Notes: generated by a model not told the origin, from the letters alone. A stretch of DNA of 64,000 nt from Sphaerosporella brunnea (GCA_008704415.1 VXIS01000067.1:105683-169682); one strand, 5' to 3'. Shown: positions 33,096 through 43,744, counted from the first letter of the stretch. Numbers and translations: made by a program.

Positions 33096-34340
33096 GTTAA
33101 GCAGCCACCAATTAGCTCTCAGTGAGTATGTGAAGGTAGGTGGTAAACAACATCTTATCCCTCTCAACTCGTTGAAGCGCGGCACCCACGGGCGCGGCAC
33201 TGGATGCAATACACTGTGTATGCCTGGGACGGGTACGCATAGGCGAGCACGAGGTCAGCGTCCCGCGGGATTTTGAAGTGTCAGACCACACAATTTTCCC
33301 AGCTTTGTACCGGGACCTCCCCATCCGTTACCAATCATCCGTATTACGGCCATCTCCCACAGCTTCCAGAGTATCAGACTTTCGGGCCACATCACGGCGT
33401 GTAGAAGAATCAGTACAGGTAGGTCTTCGAGCCATCACGAGGTAGGCAAGGAGGAGGAGGAGCTTCCGCACAGAACGGAGTAGCCAGGGCGCGAAATTAC
33501 ACCAATGCGTCGCTGTATTGTTGCAGCTTTTGCGGATCTCGGTGTACCCTTTGCACAGAATTGAGCAGATCCCGGCGCTGAAAAATCACCCGCGAACAAC
33601 GTTCTCCGCCATCGCCACGCCTCAGAGCTGGGTCACAGTCTACAAGGCAAAGAACCCGCAGCGCGGTTCCCCACTGCTGATGAGCGAGCAACCTATGCCA
33701 AATAGGGGAAAAAGAGTGTGAGGAGGGGAAGGGTAACGCTCCACGGTGCGCGTCGCGCATCTGGATAAATTTCTCGCTCGCATCTAGTACGGCGTACAGT
33801 ACCTGGATACATGCGAATGGTATCCTCAGCGAGTGCAAACCATCAGAACCGGTGGCGCTGGTGTCTTTCCGGCCACCGCGAACACCAACGATGCCGCTCT
33901 CGCCGCTTGCACAAAAACCATCGGTGCTGCCGGCCCCTCCTCTCACGCAAAAAAACCAGCAGCTGAATTTCGTACAAAAAGCGTTCTCCAAGTCAAATGC
34001 ATGCAGGCACAGACATTGCCGTAGCAGGATGCAGAGTAGCTACAGGCCGGTGCTGAGTGATCCCAGTCACGCGGCATGGCTAGCCAGATAACGTAGGTTT
34101 GGTGCCTGGAAGGTTCGGTATTATTGTACTGACGGAGCGTGTTCTTTCGACAAGAATGTTAACTACGTCAACCCACCAGCTTTGGAGCCGTATGTGGTTG
34201 TAGAGATTAGGCCATATTCACCAGGTGTGACACAAGCGTGCACGGCAGCGGCGGCGATAGATTCCGCGCAATCAGAAGACTTTCTACGGCTACCGGCAGG
34301 TCAAACGTGCCAGGTTGTTTTGAAGCGGAAGGTGACGTAG
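33096..34340 (+). CDS. Unrecognised multi-exon gene (3' part, five exons placed)
   Basis: Five exons join in one reading frame: 33096-33121, 33178-33418, 33527-33715, 33830-34020 and 34097-34340, giving about 296 residues to a TAG. Donors are GTGAGT, GTAGGT, GTGTGA and GTAGCA. Acceptors are AAG, TTGCAG, CTCAG and GTAG; introns are 56, 108, 114 and 76 bp. The first placed exon follows a strong acceptor CTTCTCCTAG, so more exons lie upstream and the start is unknown. Most exons contain no leading ATG. Blocks seen: VRIGEHEVSVPRDFEVSD, RVYPLH-like LLRISVYPLHRIEQIP, YYCTDGACSFDKN and the C-terminal FLRLPAGQTCQVVLKRK. No family is recognised. The fourfold phase agreement is the main support. Confidence 0.42.
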
Positions 34341-34763
34341 AAGGGAGATTGGGCCACAGCGCGGGGTCTCATTCAGGTGCAGGTATCCTCTGAACAGGAC
34401 GGTGACTCAGCACTCCACAAACTCACCTGAACACTGCGGGTACTATCTCTTGTGTACCATGCGGAGGGTTCCAGGCAGGTCGCATGAGGTTAAGAATTTA
34501 CAGACAACTTCCGTACCTGAAAATCGTTCAAAACGGCGGCAGCGCACCGGGTTGTAGCACGCAGGCGGCGACTGCAACGTCAACCTGCAGCCTGGTAGAG
34601 GTAGTGCGGTCCAGGAGGACCGGGGCGACCCGAGCTGGTGCAAACTGCATGTACTGTGCATCTCCTCGTGGATAGTATGCAATATACCATCAGCACTGGA
34701 TGTAACCAGAAATGTCGTTGTGATTTGAATTTCGCGCTGTGAAATTTGTTGGTACCCAATGAG

Positions 34764-35029
34764 TAGTGATGTACACACGCTGAGCCGAGCCAGGTCCAGA
34801 GGAAGACTCGCGCCATCCTGGCCTGTTACAAAATGGGCTCGTCAAGGTGATCCGAGCATGAAAAGCTCGAGCTGTGGCTCCAAATGACATACAAGTTACG
34901 AAGTACGCGCCGGTCCATAAAAAGTTACACTCAGTGACATTAGAGACGTCGCTATTTTATCATACATCCGACATATCTGACTCGGAATGAAAGCCTCACA
35001 GCTCAGCGTCCTGTGCTTCCATGTCCGCG
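34764..35029. mobile_element. Decayed left end of the 19.7-kb hAT family
   Basis: It starts TAGTGATGTACACACGCTGAGCC. Over about 265 bp it follows the left end of the intact hAT, including GGCTCGTCAAG, AAAGCTCGAGC.TGGCTC, CATACAA.TTACG and ATC..ACTCGGAATGAAAGCC. The last part corresponds to the 3' end of the transposase gene. It stops abruptly where a MITE begins at 35030, so the MITE appears to have landed in or next to it. Confidence 0.65.
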
Positions 35030-35498
35030 CAGGGTTGTCAAACGTCCCGCGAGTCCGGCTTTGGAGGAGGCCTGGACCCGTTTGATTCGAACGGGCTTTG
35101 AAAATGACGGCCTGTTCGGACAAGGCAATTTTGCACGCGACCCAGATGACTGGTGGTGCCCATCAGGCCCTGTAATTGCGCCTCTCCTCCGAGCTGTAGT
35201 TTTGGGTGAAATGTGCGCGGACTGTGCCGGTGATCGGCAAGTCAATTGATCATCATTGATACTTTAGCTCCTGCGGGACAAGCACCCCGCGATCAGCGCT
35301 TTTAGTTGCGCTGAGTTCGACCCGCTGATCGAACCGATCTTGGCCAGGGGTACCCGACGCCGGCCTGGACCCATCAGATAGCCAGACCTTTCTTACACCA
35401 GCCCGAATCTATCAGGCTTTCCTCATCATCGGCCCGATCTGACCCACTCCGTGCGCCCCGGTTTGACCTGGCGGGCGCCCGGACTATTGACAACCCTG
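35030..35498. mobile_element. CAGGG-type MITE, 469 bp
   Basis: It begins CAGGGTTGTCAAACGTCC and ends GGACTATTGACAACCCTG, so the outer 12 bases are perfect inverted repeats. The interior carries the family's GGCTTTGAAAATGACGGCC and GGTTTGACCTGGCGGGC blocks. No coding frame. Flanking octamers (TGTCCGCG and GTTCCATC) do not match well, so the target duplication has decayed or one flank has been altered. Confidence 0.7.
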
Positions 35499-35786
35499 GT
35501 TCCATCTCTTTACAAAATCGAGGGAGGCGAAGGCTGAACACTCATTTCAGTGGCTTACAGTAGATGCTAGCTGGATTCCGTGTCTCTTGTCGATGACGGA
35601 ACAGTTGTAGTCCGTGGCCGCCCCAGGTGCGGAGTCGCTGGATGAGTCGGCAGGTAGCAAGGTATAACGGGTTGCATACGAGAGAGAGCGCATCTGGGGG
35701 TGCATCAAGGAGGAAAGAGAGCGTAGAGAAGAAGAAAGAGAGAGTGCGCTGAAGTTTTACTTCCGGCTGTTAGCGCAAGAAAGATG

Positions 35787-35799
35787 AAAAAAAAAAAAA
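35787..35799 (-). terminator. Pol III T-run after the tRNA-Ala-like gene
   Basis: Thirteen A residues on the plus strand are a T13 run on the coding strand, starting six bases past the discriminator position of the tRNA-like gene. This is a strong Pol III stop. Confidence 0.65.
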
Positions 35800-35805
35800 G
35801 ATAAT

Positions 35806-35907
35806 TGAGGACGCCGGGAATCGATCCCAGATCTTCTCATTATCGCCCACCCAAGTCCAATTACTCGGCAGGGCTAGAGATGCGCGGTACCACTGAGCCA
35901 CGCCCCC
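35806..35907 (-). tRNA. tRNA-Ala(AGC)-like gene with probable intron
   Basis: On the minus strand the acceptor arms GGGGGCG and CGTCCTC pair at all seven positions, allowing two G-U. The A-box is TGGCTCAGTGGTA. The T-arm CTGGG-ATCGATT-CCCGG pairs fully with a near-consensus B-box. The anticodon loop starts CT-AGC, which would read Ala. About 30 extra bases after the anticodon fit a canonical 37/38 intron. Weak points: the 3' side of the D-stem reads CCGC instead of the expected GAGC, and the anticodon stem has at least one mismatch whichever way the intron is cut. The T13 terminator supports transcription. It could be functional, or a recent pseudogene. Confidence 0.55.
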
Positions 35908-36135
35908 GGATGCTTGGTCTAATCTGTTACCATTGTTCACCGCACATGTGGTTAACCTGGCGGCGGTGGCGCAATGTGACACCATGATAGTACCAGATCT
36001 GTGGCACGCCACGGGACACAGGGAATAATAGCGAGTTGCCCTGGCTGGCACGCGGACGCTGGACGGGAAATCTAGACATCCGGCAACATGTGTGGGATCT
36101 TGATCATCCTGCCATCTACATATATCTCCCGAATG

Positions 36136-36469
36136 CAGGGCTGTCCAAAGTCTGGCCAGTCCGGCTGTGAGCGCGCCCTGAACCGGACTGATTGAAACGG
36201 GCCTGTACAATCACGGACCTAAGTGAGCCGCGGAAATGGCCGTATAAGTTCTTTATGTAGTCCTTTCCTGTTTGTTTGAGCAATGATTCGTCAGGTGCCT
36301 TTCGGGCCCTGTAGGCACCGAAATTTTCTTGCCCTGATCGGGCCTGTAGGCATCTGGGTCTCGCTCGAAAAAGCCTGGTCCAAACGGGCTGGAATTCTAC
36401 AAGCCAGTTTCAAACAGTCCGGTTCAGGGGAGACAAAAAGCTGGACTGGGCGGACTATTGGGACCCCTG
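36136..36469. mobile_element. CAGGG-type MITE, 334 bp
   Basis: It starts CAGGGCTGTCCAAAGTCTGG and ends GGGCGGACTATTGGGACCCCTG. The two halves are inverted versions of the same block (GTCCGG..TGAACCGGACTGATTGAAACGGG against AAACGGGCTGG...CAGTCCGGTTCAGG), so it is more palindromic than the longer copies. No clear target duplication. Confidence 0.6.
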
Positions 36470-36885
36470 ATGACCATAGCTCTCTTCCGCGTCCTCATCC
36501 TCGCCACTGAAAGCATCCTTCCACCACGGAAAAGACCAACAAATTGATGTTGATATATCTCAATCGACGGATGCTACCGGCCTATTACTTTGTTGTAGGT
36601 CTCAATATGTTGGTACAAGATAAAGATTGGGGAGGGTACGGGGTCTGTCAACATGGTTCGGGGTAGAATGCGGACTATACACATCATAATACACCACTCT
36701 GCGCCATGTTGTGTGCAGTGGAGCTCACAATAGTAGACCGGGTACAAGTCGGTATTATGCGACAACCCATCATCAGTTTAGCACCCAGCTATGTCATTAC
36801 ATGCTTTTTCTTCTATTGGTGGATAAACGTCGGGTGCAAATATATGTCACAGGTACAAGACTAGGGTCCAAGCCCTTGGGGGAAC

Positions 36886-36893
36886 TATATATT
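36886..36893 (+). promoter_or_regulatory. TATA box of the 37.0-kb gene
   Basis: CTATATATTG lies about 80 bp upstream of the ATG at 36969 and is followed by a C/A-rich leader (CACCTCCATCATC, CCACACAATCACC) typical of fungal 5' UTRs. Confidence 0.55.
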
Positions 36894-36968
36894 GCGCGCG
36901 CCTCACCGTGACACCTCCATCATCTTACCACACAATCACCTTGCCAGCCATCACACATTCAATACACC

Positions 36969-37757
36969 ATGCCTGTCGACCGCCACCTAAAAGCAGCGCT
37001 TAACTCTTACAGCGTAGCAGTTCAACGCTATAAGATCCTTGCGGGGCTTCTCCCTCCGGACCTGCGTCCACCGGTGCTGGAACGATTCCAGCACCGTGAC
37101 AACCGATGGGCTATCCAGCGCAGGACCGATCACGTGTACAAGCTGATTGCCCAAATGGAGAGGCAGCTGGGAGGAGCGAAACCTCAGGTTGCACCTCCAC
37201 AGACCTCCCCTGTGACCTCTCCAGTTCAGGCAATCGACCATCATGAGGAACTCGTGCCAGAGACGGTGGTGCCCCCCACTGCCGAGGACATGGCCCAAAA
37301 CACCGGTGGGGAATGCAGACCGACCGTCAGCACCCCCGACGATCGCTACCGCCCATGCACTTTCAGTCAGGATCCATCCGTCTCGGCCCTGACAAACACT
37401 CAGGATTTCCGTGATGGTGCTGCTGGTTTCGGCAACAGCCGCCTTCCTGATCGCGACTACTCCGGCTCTGCATCCGAGCGGTGGTCAAACAACGACTATT
37501 CAGTTTCTACACTGCACAACACAGATACCTCCGACGATCCATTGACTCCCGAGGAAGAAATCGATGCCGTTGTCCGTGTTGGCATTGTATCCCCCGACGC
37601 AGCATTGCAAATGGCTCACCTTGTGGAGAAACTGAAGGCGGATGGAGCCAGTCCACGCATTTTGAAGGAGGTCTACACGACCTTCTTAAAATACGTTGAT
37701 GACGGAGACACTTGCGCGGATATTGGCGACGGAGCGATGGGCATTGATGATGCCTGA
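36969..37757 (+). CDS. Orphan protein, 262 residues
   Basis: This is an uninterrupted frame with a well-placed TATA box, a C/A-rich leader and start context ACACCATGCC, ending in TGA. Residues 1-62 are helical and basic (VAVQRYKILAGLLPP, RRTDHVYKLIAQMERQL). Residues 65-180 are Pro/Ser/Thr/Asp-rich and probably disordered. Residues 195-250 form a second helical block (EEIDAVVRVGIVSPDAALQMAH, then LVEKLKADGASPRILKEVY). There is no signal peptide, membrane segment or known motif. The two helical ends joined by a disordered linker are visible; any role would be a guess. Codon use looks uniform and there is no sign of decay, so this is one of the more credible host genes here. Confidence 0.65.
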   Translation: MPVDRHLKAALNSYSVAVQRYKILAGLLPPDLRPPVLERFQHRDNRWAIQRRTDHVYKLIAQMERQLGGAKPQVAPPQTSPVTSPVQAIDHHEELVPETVVPPTAEDMAQNTGGECRPTVSTPDDRYRPCTFSQDPSVSALTNTQDFRDGAAGFGNSRLPDRDYSGSASERWSNNDYSVSTLHNTDTSDDPLTPEEEIDAVVRVGIVSPDAALQMAHLVEKLKADGASPRILKEVYTTFLKYVDDGDTCADIGDGAMGIDDA

Positions 37758-38127
37758 GAGTTCGAAGATTGTTGTCATTGCGGGATCATCTTTATATACT
37801 ACGCGTTTGATTGCCTGTTTCATTGCTTGATGTAACTATTTCCCAATGTTTTAAATTTTGCTGTATCTGCCTTGCCCCCGAAAAAGATCATCGCCGAATC
37901 TGTGACCCTTAGGGACTGGCGCACTGCCGCCGGAGCCCATACACCGACCTTGAAACCCCCTGGCCAGTATTTACGTTAATTCGGCAGCCTTTGGTTATAC
38001 GTGGTCAGAACCGACTGTGCTACCCCTTAAGCTGGGGCTACCGCATCGGCCTACAGCACGTATATTCATCACCATGCTCGCAGCTGGCTCAATCCTTGAG
38101 CCACGCACGTGCGAGTTTAATGGCCGG
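37758..38127. other. 3' flank of the orphan gene, no gene
   Basis: AT-richer than its surroundings, with TTTAAATTTTGC near 37.85 kb; a likely 3' UTR and spacer before the MITE at 38128. Confidence 0.45.
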
Positions 38128-38622
38128 CAGGGCTGCCAATAGTCCGGCCGGCCGCCAGGTCAAATGGGGCCTCACGGAGTGGATCAGGTCGGGCCGGTGA
38201 GGTGGCAAGCCCGACAGGCTCGGGCCGGCATAAGAAAAACCCGGATATCTGATAGGTGCCTGCCGGTGCCCGGTATCCTGAATTAAGGTCGGGTCGGCCA
38301 TTGTGCCGAATGCGTGGCGTACGGTGAGTGACTTGGAACAGCGGGGTGCGGAGAGGGAGGGGTATCTGGAGCTCCTTCAGGTTGTTGAATCTGTATCTCA
38401 CGTTCCAGTCTCTTTCCTTGATGTATGTGTAAGCAAAAAACCACAGATGCCTGGCGGGCCCGCCGGGCGCCGGGTACTTCTGGGCCTGGCAGGTGCCCGT
38501 AGGCGCCTGGGTCTCGATCCAAAAAGGGTGGTCCAAACGGGGCGTGATTTCAAAAGCCCGTTTCAATCAGTCCGGTTCAGGCCGCGCTTGAAGCCGGACT
38601 GGCCGGACTTTTGACAGCCCTG
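38128..38622. mobile_element. CAGGG-type MITE, 495 bp
   Basis: It starts CAGGGCTGCCAATAGTCCGG and ends CGGACTTTTGACAGCCCTG, in inverse orientation to the copy at 43745. The flanking octamers ATGGCCGG and GTGACTGG agree at five of eight positions and differ only by transitions, consistent with a mutated 8-bp target duplication. No coding capacity. Confidence 0.72.
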
Positions 38623-40132
38623 GTGACTGGTCGGGGCGCGGGCGGGCGGGGCGCGGCGAGGTACATCGGGGCGGCATCGGGGGCGGCAGCGGGCGGAGAG
38701 TGATATATGCCGTGCATTCAGGGCCGCTACCCTTCACAGTCCAAGTGGCGCATAGGGCGCTCATCTAAGATCACGGCCGACTGAGGTACCCTAGGAGCGC
38801 ATGCTGATGTCGTCGATAGGCTGTACGTGAGTTCGGGGTATTCGGGGTCTGACCAGGTGGCCGGGGTTCCGGCGGGGTGGCCGGGGGCGCGGCCGCGGCG
38901 AGGTGGATCGGGGTCGCGCGAGGCTTTCTCCGCCTCGTCGAGCCTCGTGCCTCGTCGGGGGCGCCCCGACCCGTGCACAGGTCGCTAGAGCATGCACGGG
39001 TGAGCGTGAGCATATCCCTTCAAGCCAAGTGATGTACGACCAGTAGCTACTCCGGCAGCACAAAAACTACAATTACAAAGCGAACGCAGCAAGTACGGAT
39101 AGTGGCCACGACCGGCTTTGGTGCCTTTGATGACAGATTTGCAGATCGGCGCGGCCCTGAACGTTACCCCCACCCACCTTGACTGTCGTGTCCACACGTC
39201 AACAACGCGCACTGCACATAGTGATGACGCGCCATCATCTGTACACAACCATGATGCCAGTCGGGGCGGGCTCTCGGCAGCTCAATCGTGGCGTAACATG
39301 TATGTCAATTTGCTGGCGGGGTCAAAATGGAGTTTAACCGGAAAAACGAGCGATACTGCGCATGCGAGAAGTCGCACTGGAAGTAGTCTGTCGTTCAGCG
39401 TCCGAGACCACCGCTGAATGGCGGCGCACCACTGCTCAAATGCCCCCGTGATGTTTACTGCCACACCTGTCGCGTTTGGTGCAGGTTGTTGAAGTCTGCG
39501 AATCTTCGATATCCACAACGAACCCCCCTTTTGCACTGCACACTCTAGTATTGAAACCAGTGAGAGATCGCATCATTTTTCATCGCCGAGCGTCGTGCCA
39601 CCCTTAGTGTCGACGGTCGAATTTCCTCTTCCTCCCGGAAGGACTGTCGCAGGACCCAACAAGCATACCCAACAGGCGCCAGCGCTCCCGCAGTCCTGTG
39701 CTTTTCTGCCCATTTCACGACATGCAGTACCGAACGTTTGTCGTTGCCTGCGCGCGTCGCATTTGCATTGGATTGCATTGCATTGCATCGCTCATGCGTC
39801 GTGTCGGAGACCTCGCTACCGCGCGGTGCGCGACAAGCGAAATAAGCGCGGCTCAAAATTTGACGATACCTGTGAGCATGAGCACGGGGAGTGCTCGACA
39901 CAATGGAAGTGCACTTGTTCTGCCAGAGCGCACATCGCTCTTCGACCCGGAAACACAAACTTGGTTGACTACAAAGATCACAGCTCCGCTAGCCAATCCT
40001 GACGTGCTTACCGCTGTGCTGTGTACACGGCGAGACGGCGCTTTCGGTAAGCACCGCAAACCGAGAGCTGTGGCCCCAGTGCTATCGCCCTCCTCACTGG
40101 CCATATAATTGCGTGCTGGGATATGAACGATT
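38623..40132. other. Intergenic, no gene recognised
   Basis: Very GC-rich at 38.63-39.0 kb (GGGGCGCGGGCGGG type), then mixed composition with short frames on both strands. A GATTGCATTGCATTGCATC run lies at about 39.77 kb. Nothing firm. Confidence 0.4.
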
Positions 40133-40830
40133 ATGACAGACCCGCAGCTCATCGCCGCTCTGGTCCTGTGCGCCTCGTCAGTGCTGGCTGCTATTGCTTG
40201 GTCAATTTCGGCGACTCAAAAATCGACGAACGGTCGCCACGAAGGGAGGGATGATGCGATGCAAGAGATGAGGTCAGAACATAAGGACCTTGAAATGACG
40301 TTGGTAGGACCAAACTTCTCTGATGCCATGTGCTCAACACCTGTAGCAGGTGAATGGGGATCATTGGTGTCGCTCGTCTGAACGGCCAAGGTTGCCGAAA
40401 GTCCTGCTTTTGTGAAAACTTCGACCGTTGCGGTGTCCCCTGCGGACTTTCTTTCTTCAACGCCGGCGTCATATTCCGAGATTGCGTTCAGAAGCGGCCA
40501 TGGTAGGAAACGGGTGGCAGAGGACAGGGACATTGATGAGAAGGTGTTGAACAGTGCGGGCAGCAGTTGGCGCGAGCTGGTAAAACAGCAGCGGCAAGCT
40601 GTTTATCGGCACAGGCAACAGTGTGAGTGCCCGCGGCGGAGAACGTGTCCCCAGATAGTGTTCACGGCACTAGGAGGAGTGCTTCCTGTGACAGGGACTC
40701 ACACCTCCTTTACGTCAGCGGCTCCTCAGACACCCAGGGCAAGGCCCACGTTCTTATTATTGGTTTGCAATCACGAGTCCAGGGTGTACTGAATAGAATG
40801 GAGGACCCAAATTCGCGTGAGCGTGTCTAG
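40133..40830 (+). CDS. Possible small membrane-anchored protein, spliced
   Basis: The start ATG (GATTATGACA) opens with a hydrophobic helix at residues 6-25 (IAALVLCASSVLAAIAWSI), a likely signal anchor, followed by a charged segment. A GTAGGA donor at 40304 and a CCAAG acceptor ending at 40390 would join it in phase to 40391-40622 (PADFLSSTPASYSEIAF, VLNSAGSSWRELVKQQRQ). A third open frame (SHLLYVSGSSDTQGKAHV) runs to a TAG at 40828-40830, but I cannot fix that junction. No family is recognised. The membrane helix is visible; the gene model is tentative. Confidence 0.3.
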
Positions 40831-41218
40831 ATTGAACCCACGCGCCGGCAGTCAATGTGGCTTTCTACGACAAAAGTGGGACAACGGTGTTTACCGGACG
40901 ACTTTTTTCCCTTTGCCGTCCCTCCAGCGCGCCGCGATACCGGTAGCATAATCCACCATGCACAATTTGACGTTGTGCGTGTCATATTTGTTTAGGATTG
41001 TGACAGCTGCGATTATACTAAGCATCCGTTTTCGGTGGTCTCAACCAAGAGACCTGGTCTCGGCGGCTCCCAGGTTTGCTCCCCTCCTCCACATGACGTT
41101 GCAAAGCTTCCAGTTCCATTTCAAGCTGTTAGTCTCCGCGAGCTATCAAATCTGCCACCATGCCCGTCATGTTGGGTGATCTCTTCTTGCTGGTTCAACA
41201 CACTTGACGACAATTTAG

Positions 41219-41427
41219 TTTGCTGTTTCAACACACGCAACCAAATTCAATCTCACTCAGGGAAAGGTCACCATCCGATCCAGTGTGGGTGCTGCGGCAT
41301 TTGCGGCATCAAGAACAATTGCAGCTCCGTACATCCGTGATGTCGTGTCCGGAAGATTCGCATTACTGGCGTCGTTTGCCGCGGCATGGTTATTCTTCAT
41401 ACATCATGACAATCGCTTACTGCAGGT
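41219..41427 (+). CDS. Possible internal exon with membrane segment
   Basis: An open frame without ATG lies between an acceptor CAATTTAG and a donor-like CTGCAG-GTATAA. It encodes THATKFNLTQGKVTIRS, then an Ala-rich stretch and a hydrophobic helix (FALLASFAAAWLFFI). An upstream frame from 40958 also starts with a hydrophobic helix. Together they might form a small membrane protein gene, but the joins are not established. Confidence 0.22.
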
Positions 41428-41809
41428 ATAACTTCCTGCTGTCAAAGACTCCCACCTTCCAGCGTAACGGAGCGGGATGGATTGGTGCCCACATCCCGAC
41501 CTCAACAGCGCTGGACAGCTGCTCGTTCACTGTAGCCAGAATTTGCAGAAGCATGATCATCACATTGGGCGGATCCACCCAACGGCAGAATTCCCCGGCG
41601 ACAGACATCTAGGATCACAGATCCTCCTTAAAGCCAGGCGCCTATAATCAGTCAAGGAGGCGTGCACGTCTCGCCTAGGATCCCTGTGCTGTCCACTCAC
41701 CCGTCAGCACAGGAAGGAGCTCGACGAATATACCCTCCACCGTGTGGTGCCGCGGCGCATATCGTATAAGTGATCAGCCCCATTCAAATCACCCAGACTC
41801 CTACCATCC

Positions 41810-42088
41810 ATGGCGCAGGACTCATACGCCGTCAACATACATGCACCCGCTGCCACCAGTGCAGGGATAATCATTCTTGTTGCAATATCGTTGGGAATAC
41901 AGGATGCAGGTTTGGTAGGCGTTTCTGGGCGGGATGAATCCAGTACTGTACATCTGCGCAAGGAGATGCAAGATGCGCGCCGAATGTTCCAAGGTAACCG
42001 TCCAGGCCAGGACAATATCTCTTGCCGCCGCTCATATGTTGACCCGCTGCAGGATGGTGTCTACCAAGGTGATCATCGGTCGAGCTAG
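41810..42088 (+). CDS. Small hypothetical protein with membrane helix
   Basis: This is a 92-residue frame from an ATG in context CCATCCATGGCG. It has one hydrophobic segment (SAGIIILVAISLGIQ, about 17-31) and a charged tail (HLRKEMQDARRMFQG). Its layout, a short N-terminus, membrane helix and GRDE-containing charged tail, resembles the 40.1-kb candidate, but I cannot show homology by eye. Confidence 0.28.
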   Translation: MAQDSYAVNIHAPAATSAGIIILVAISLGIQDAGLVGVSGRDESSTVHLRKEMQDARRMFQGNRPGQDNISCRRSYVDPLQDGVYQGDHRSS

Positions 42089-42348
42089 CCAGGTGGGAAG
42101 ATCGATAGCTGGTCAATTATGCTTGCACGACGCTACGAATATGAGTGCTCTGGATGGGTGTGAGCAAAGAGCGGGCAATCCCTATCTCTCCGCTGTTGAT
42201 GGGGCTCCTCAGCCCCGAGCTTTGAGAGGGGAGGCTGGCGTTATTCGGTGCCTACGCTGTACGCGGGGCTTATTGATGCATCTCAAAACAGCGTCAGGCA
42301 GGTCTAAACACGACTCAACTATCTCCGCGAAGAGAAAACCGCGCCTAC

Positions 42349-42702
42349 GTGCAATGGGGCTGTTCAACAACCTCGGCAAACGCATGCACGAATGACGACG
42401 AACTGCACGATTTGGCCAGGACTTTGTCGCCGTCACCGGACACAGGATACTTGTCGAGAATGCGGAACTGGATCTCCCGTTACTTGTTGCATGCGGCGGT
42501 GATGGCGGCAATCTTGCCTGGCGGTTTTGTGAAAAATCCAAGATCTGAACTCCCAGAGGCAGTCAAAATGTGCACGCTTTCTGCGCCTGAGCTGACCGCG
42601 AGTTGGCTGGAGCACGAGGTGCCAATATTGAGAGGGAATTCTGCTTCGCAGAGCTTGCCCCAGCACCTATGGCCGGAAGTGTATCTTGTTGCTTTACAAT
42701 AA
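42349..42702 (+). CDS. Hypothetical frame with one hydrophobic segment
   Basis: This is a 117-codon frame ending in TAA, with RYLLHAAVMAAILPGG as a possible membrane helix and no recognisable domain. Its listed start is weak, so it may be an exon. A 124-codon minus-strand frame overlaps it, and the choice of strand rests only on amino acid composition. Confidence 0.2.
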   Translation: MQWGCSTTSANACTNDDELHDLARTLSPSPDTGYLSRMRNWISRYLLHAAVMAAILPGGFVKNPRSELPEAVKMCTLSAPELTASWLEHEVPILRGNSASQSLPQHLWPEVYLVALQ

Positions 42703-43744
42703 ACGGTCATGTCGATGACGTGTGGGTAATGGTTGAAACAATCACGTCGCCTACCGCCGCAACGGATATGCGCACGTCTCTCACCGGCACTAGGAGCACT
42801 GACATTATGTGGGAACGCACAGTCCAACACATGCTGGGCTGCTGGACGATCCATTCAAAGCTATACGGAAGCTACAGCGTCCATATCCAACCAGTCTACA
42901 TGTCAGAGCTTTGCACACGTTGCTGGCACCGCACGGCAGATAGTACACGTCTCACGGTCCAGGTGTGATCGTGCGCAACAACGGCGGTCACCGCGGTCAA
43001 CGTGGATATCACACACTCATGTTGCACCAGAGAAGGCGTATCTCTCACTCCTTGTTCTATGGCGGTGCTGGGGAGGCGCGACATTGCAATCACTCCATCG
43101 ACCATCGATTGAAGCGGAATTGCAGTCCGCGATCCCCGCAACTCAATGTAGCAAAATCATATTCTGCGGAGGGCGCGGCCGCATATCAGGTACGAATAAA
43201 GCTTCACTCAAAGTGACATGGGTCAAGAGATTGATTCAGGAGTCATAGTAAGATGGGCACGTCTCACAACTGCATTAGTGTGGCGATATCGGACCAACCA
43301 CCGATGTGGACGTTACCGTTCGTAAATACATGCAGTGATTGGGGTCTGGGGGACGGGAATATTCCACAAATGAAGACACCGCGAGTCGAGATTAGGTGCA
43401 CATCGGCGTTGATGAATGATATCATGTTTCGGTGGACAACGGCCTCAGAAAAGGGAGAACCGTAACGCAGTTGGTTCAAGCTCATTGCAAGCTACATACA
43501 TGCCAGCAACCACGCTCGCACGATGTAACGCTGCACGCCCCCCAGCATTCGCCACCTCCACCGGATGCCACAAATCCGTCGACATGTTATCTTCCATGAA
43601 AACGACTGCATCGTTACGCGAAACAACAACAGTCTCATCTGCGCATGCCAAACTCAGCTAAGGTTGATACTACTACATGATAAACCACATAGGACAGAGC
43701 GGCCCCTGGACGATCGTACAGTAGTCCCCCCACAGCGCGCTGCA

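Noticed and set aside
33497..33991. Minus-strand 164-codon frame
   Set aside because: It overlaps two exons of the plus-strand spliced gene whose junction phases agree; the minus frame has no recognisable features.
35030..35498. Solo LTR interpretation of the CAGGG-ended repeats
   Set aside because: The ends are inverted repeats, not TG...CA, and the best copies have 8-bp rather than 4-6-bp duplications.
36128..36477. Target duplication of the 334-bp MITE
   Set aside because: The flanking octamers CCCGAATG and ATGACCAT do not match in register, so no duplication is claimed.
39765..39790. GATTGCATTGCATTGCATC run as a microsatellite of interest
   Set aside because: Only about three short units, within normal background.
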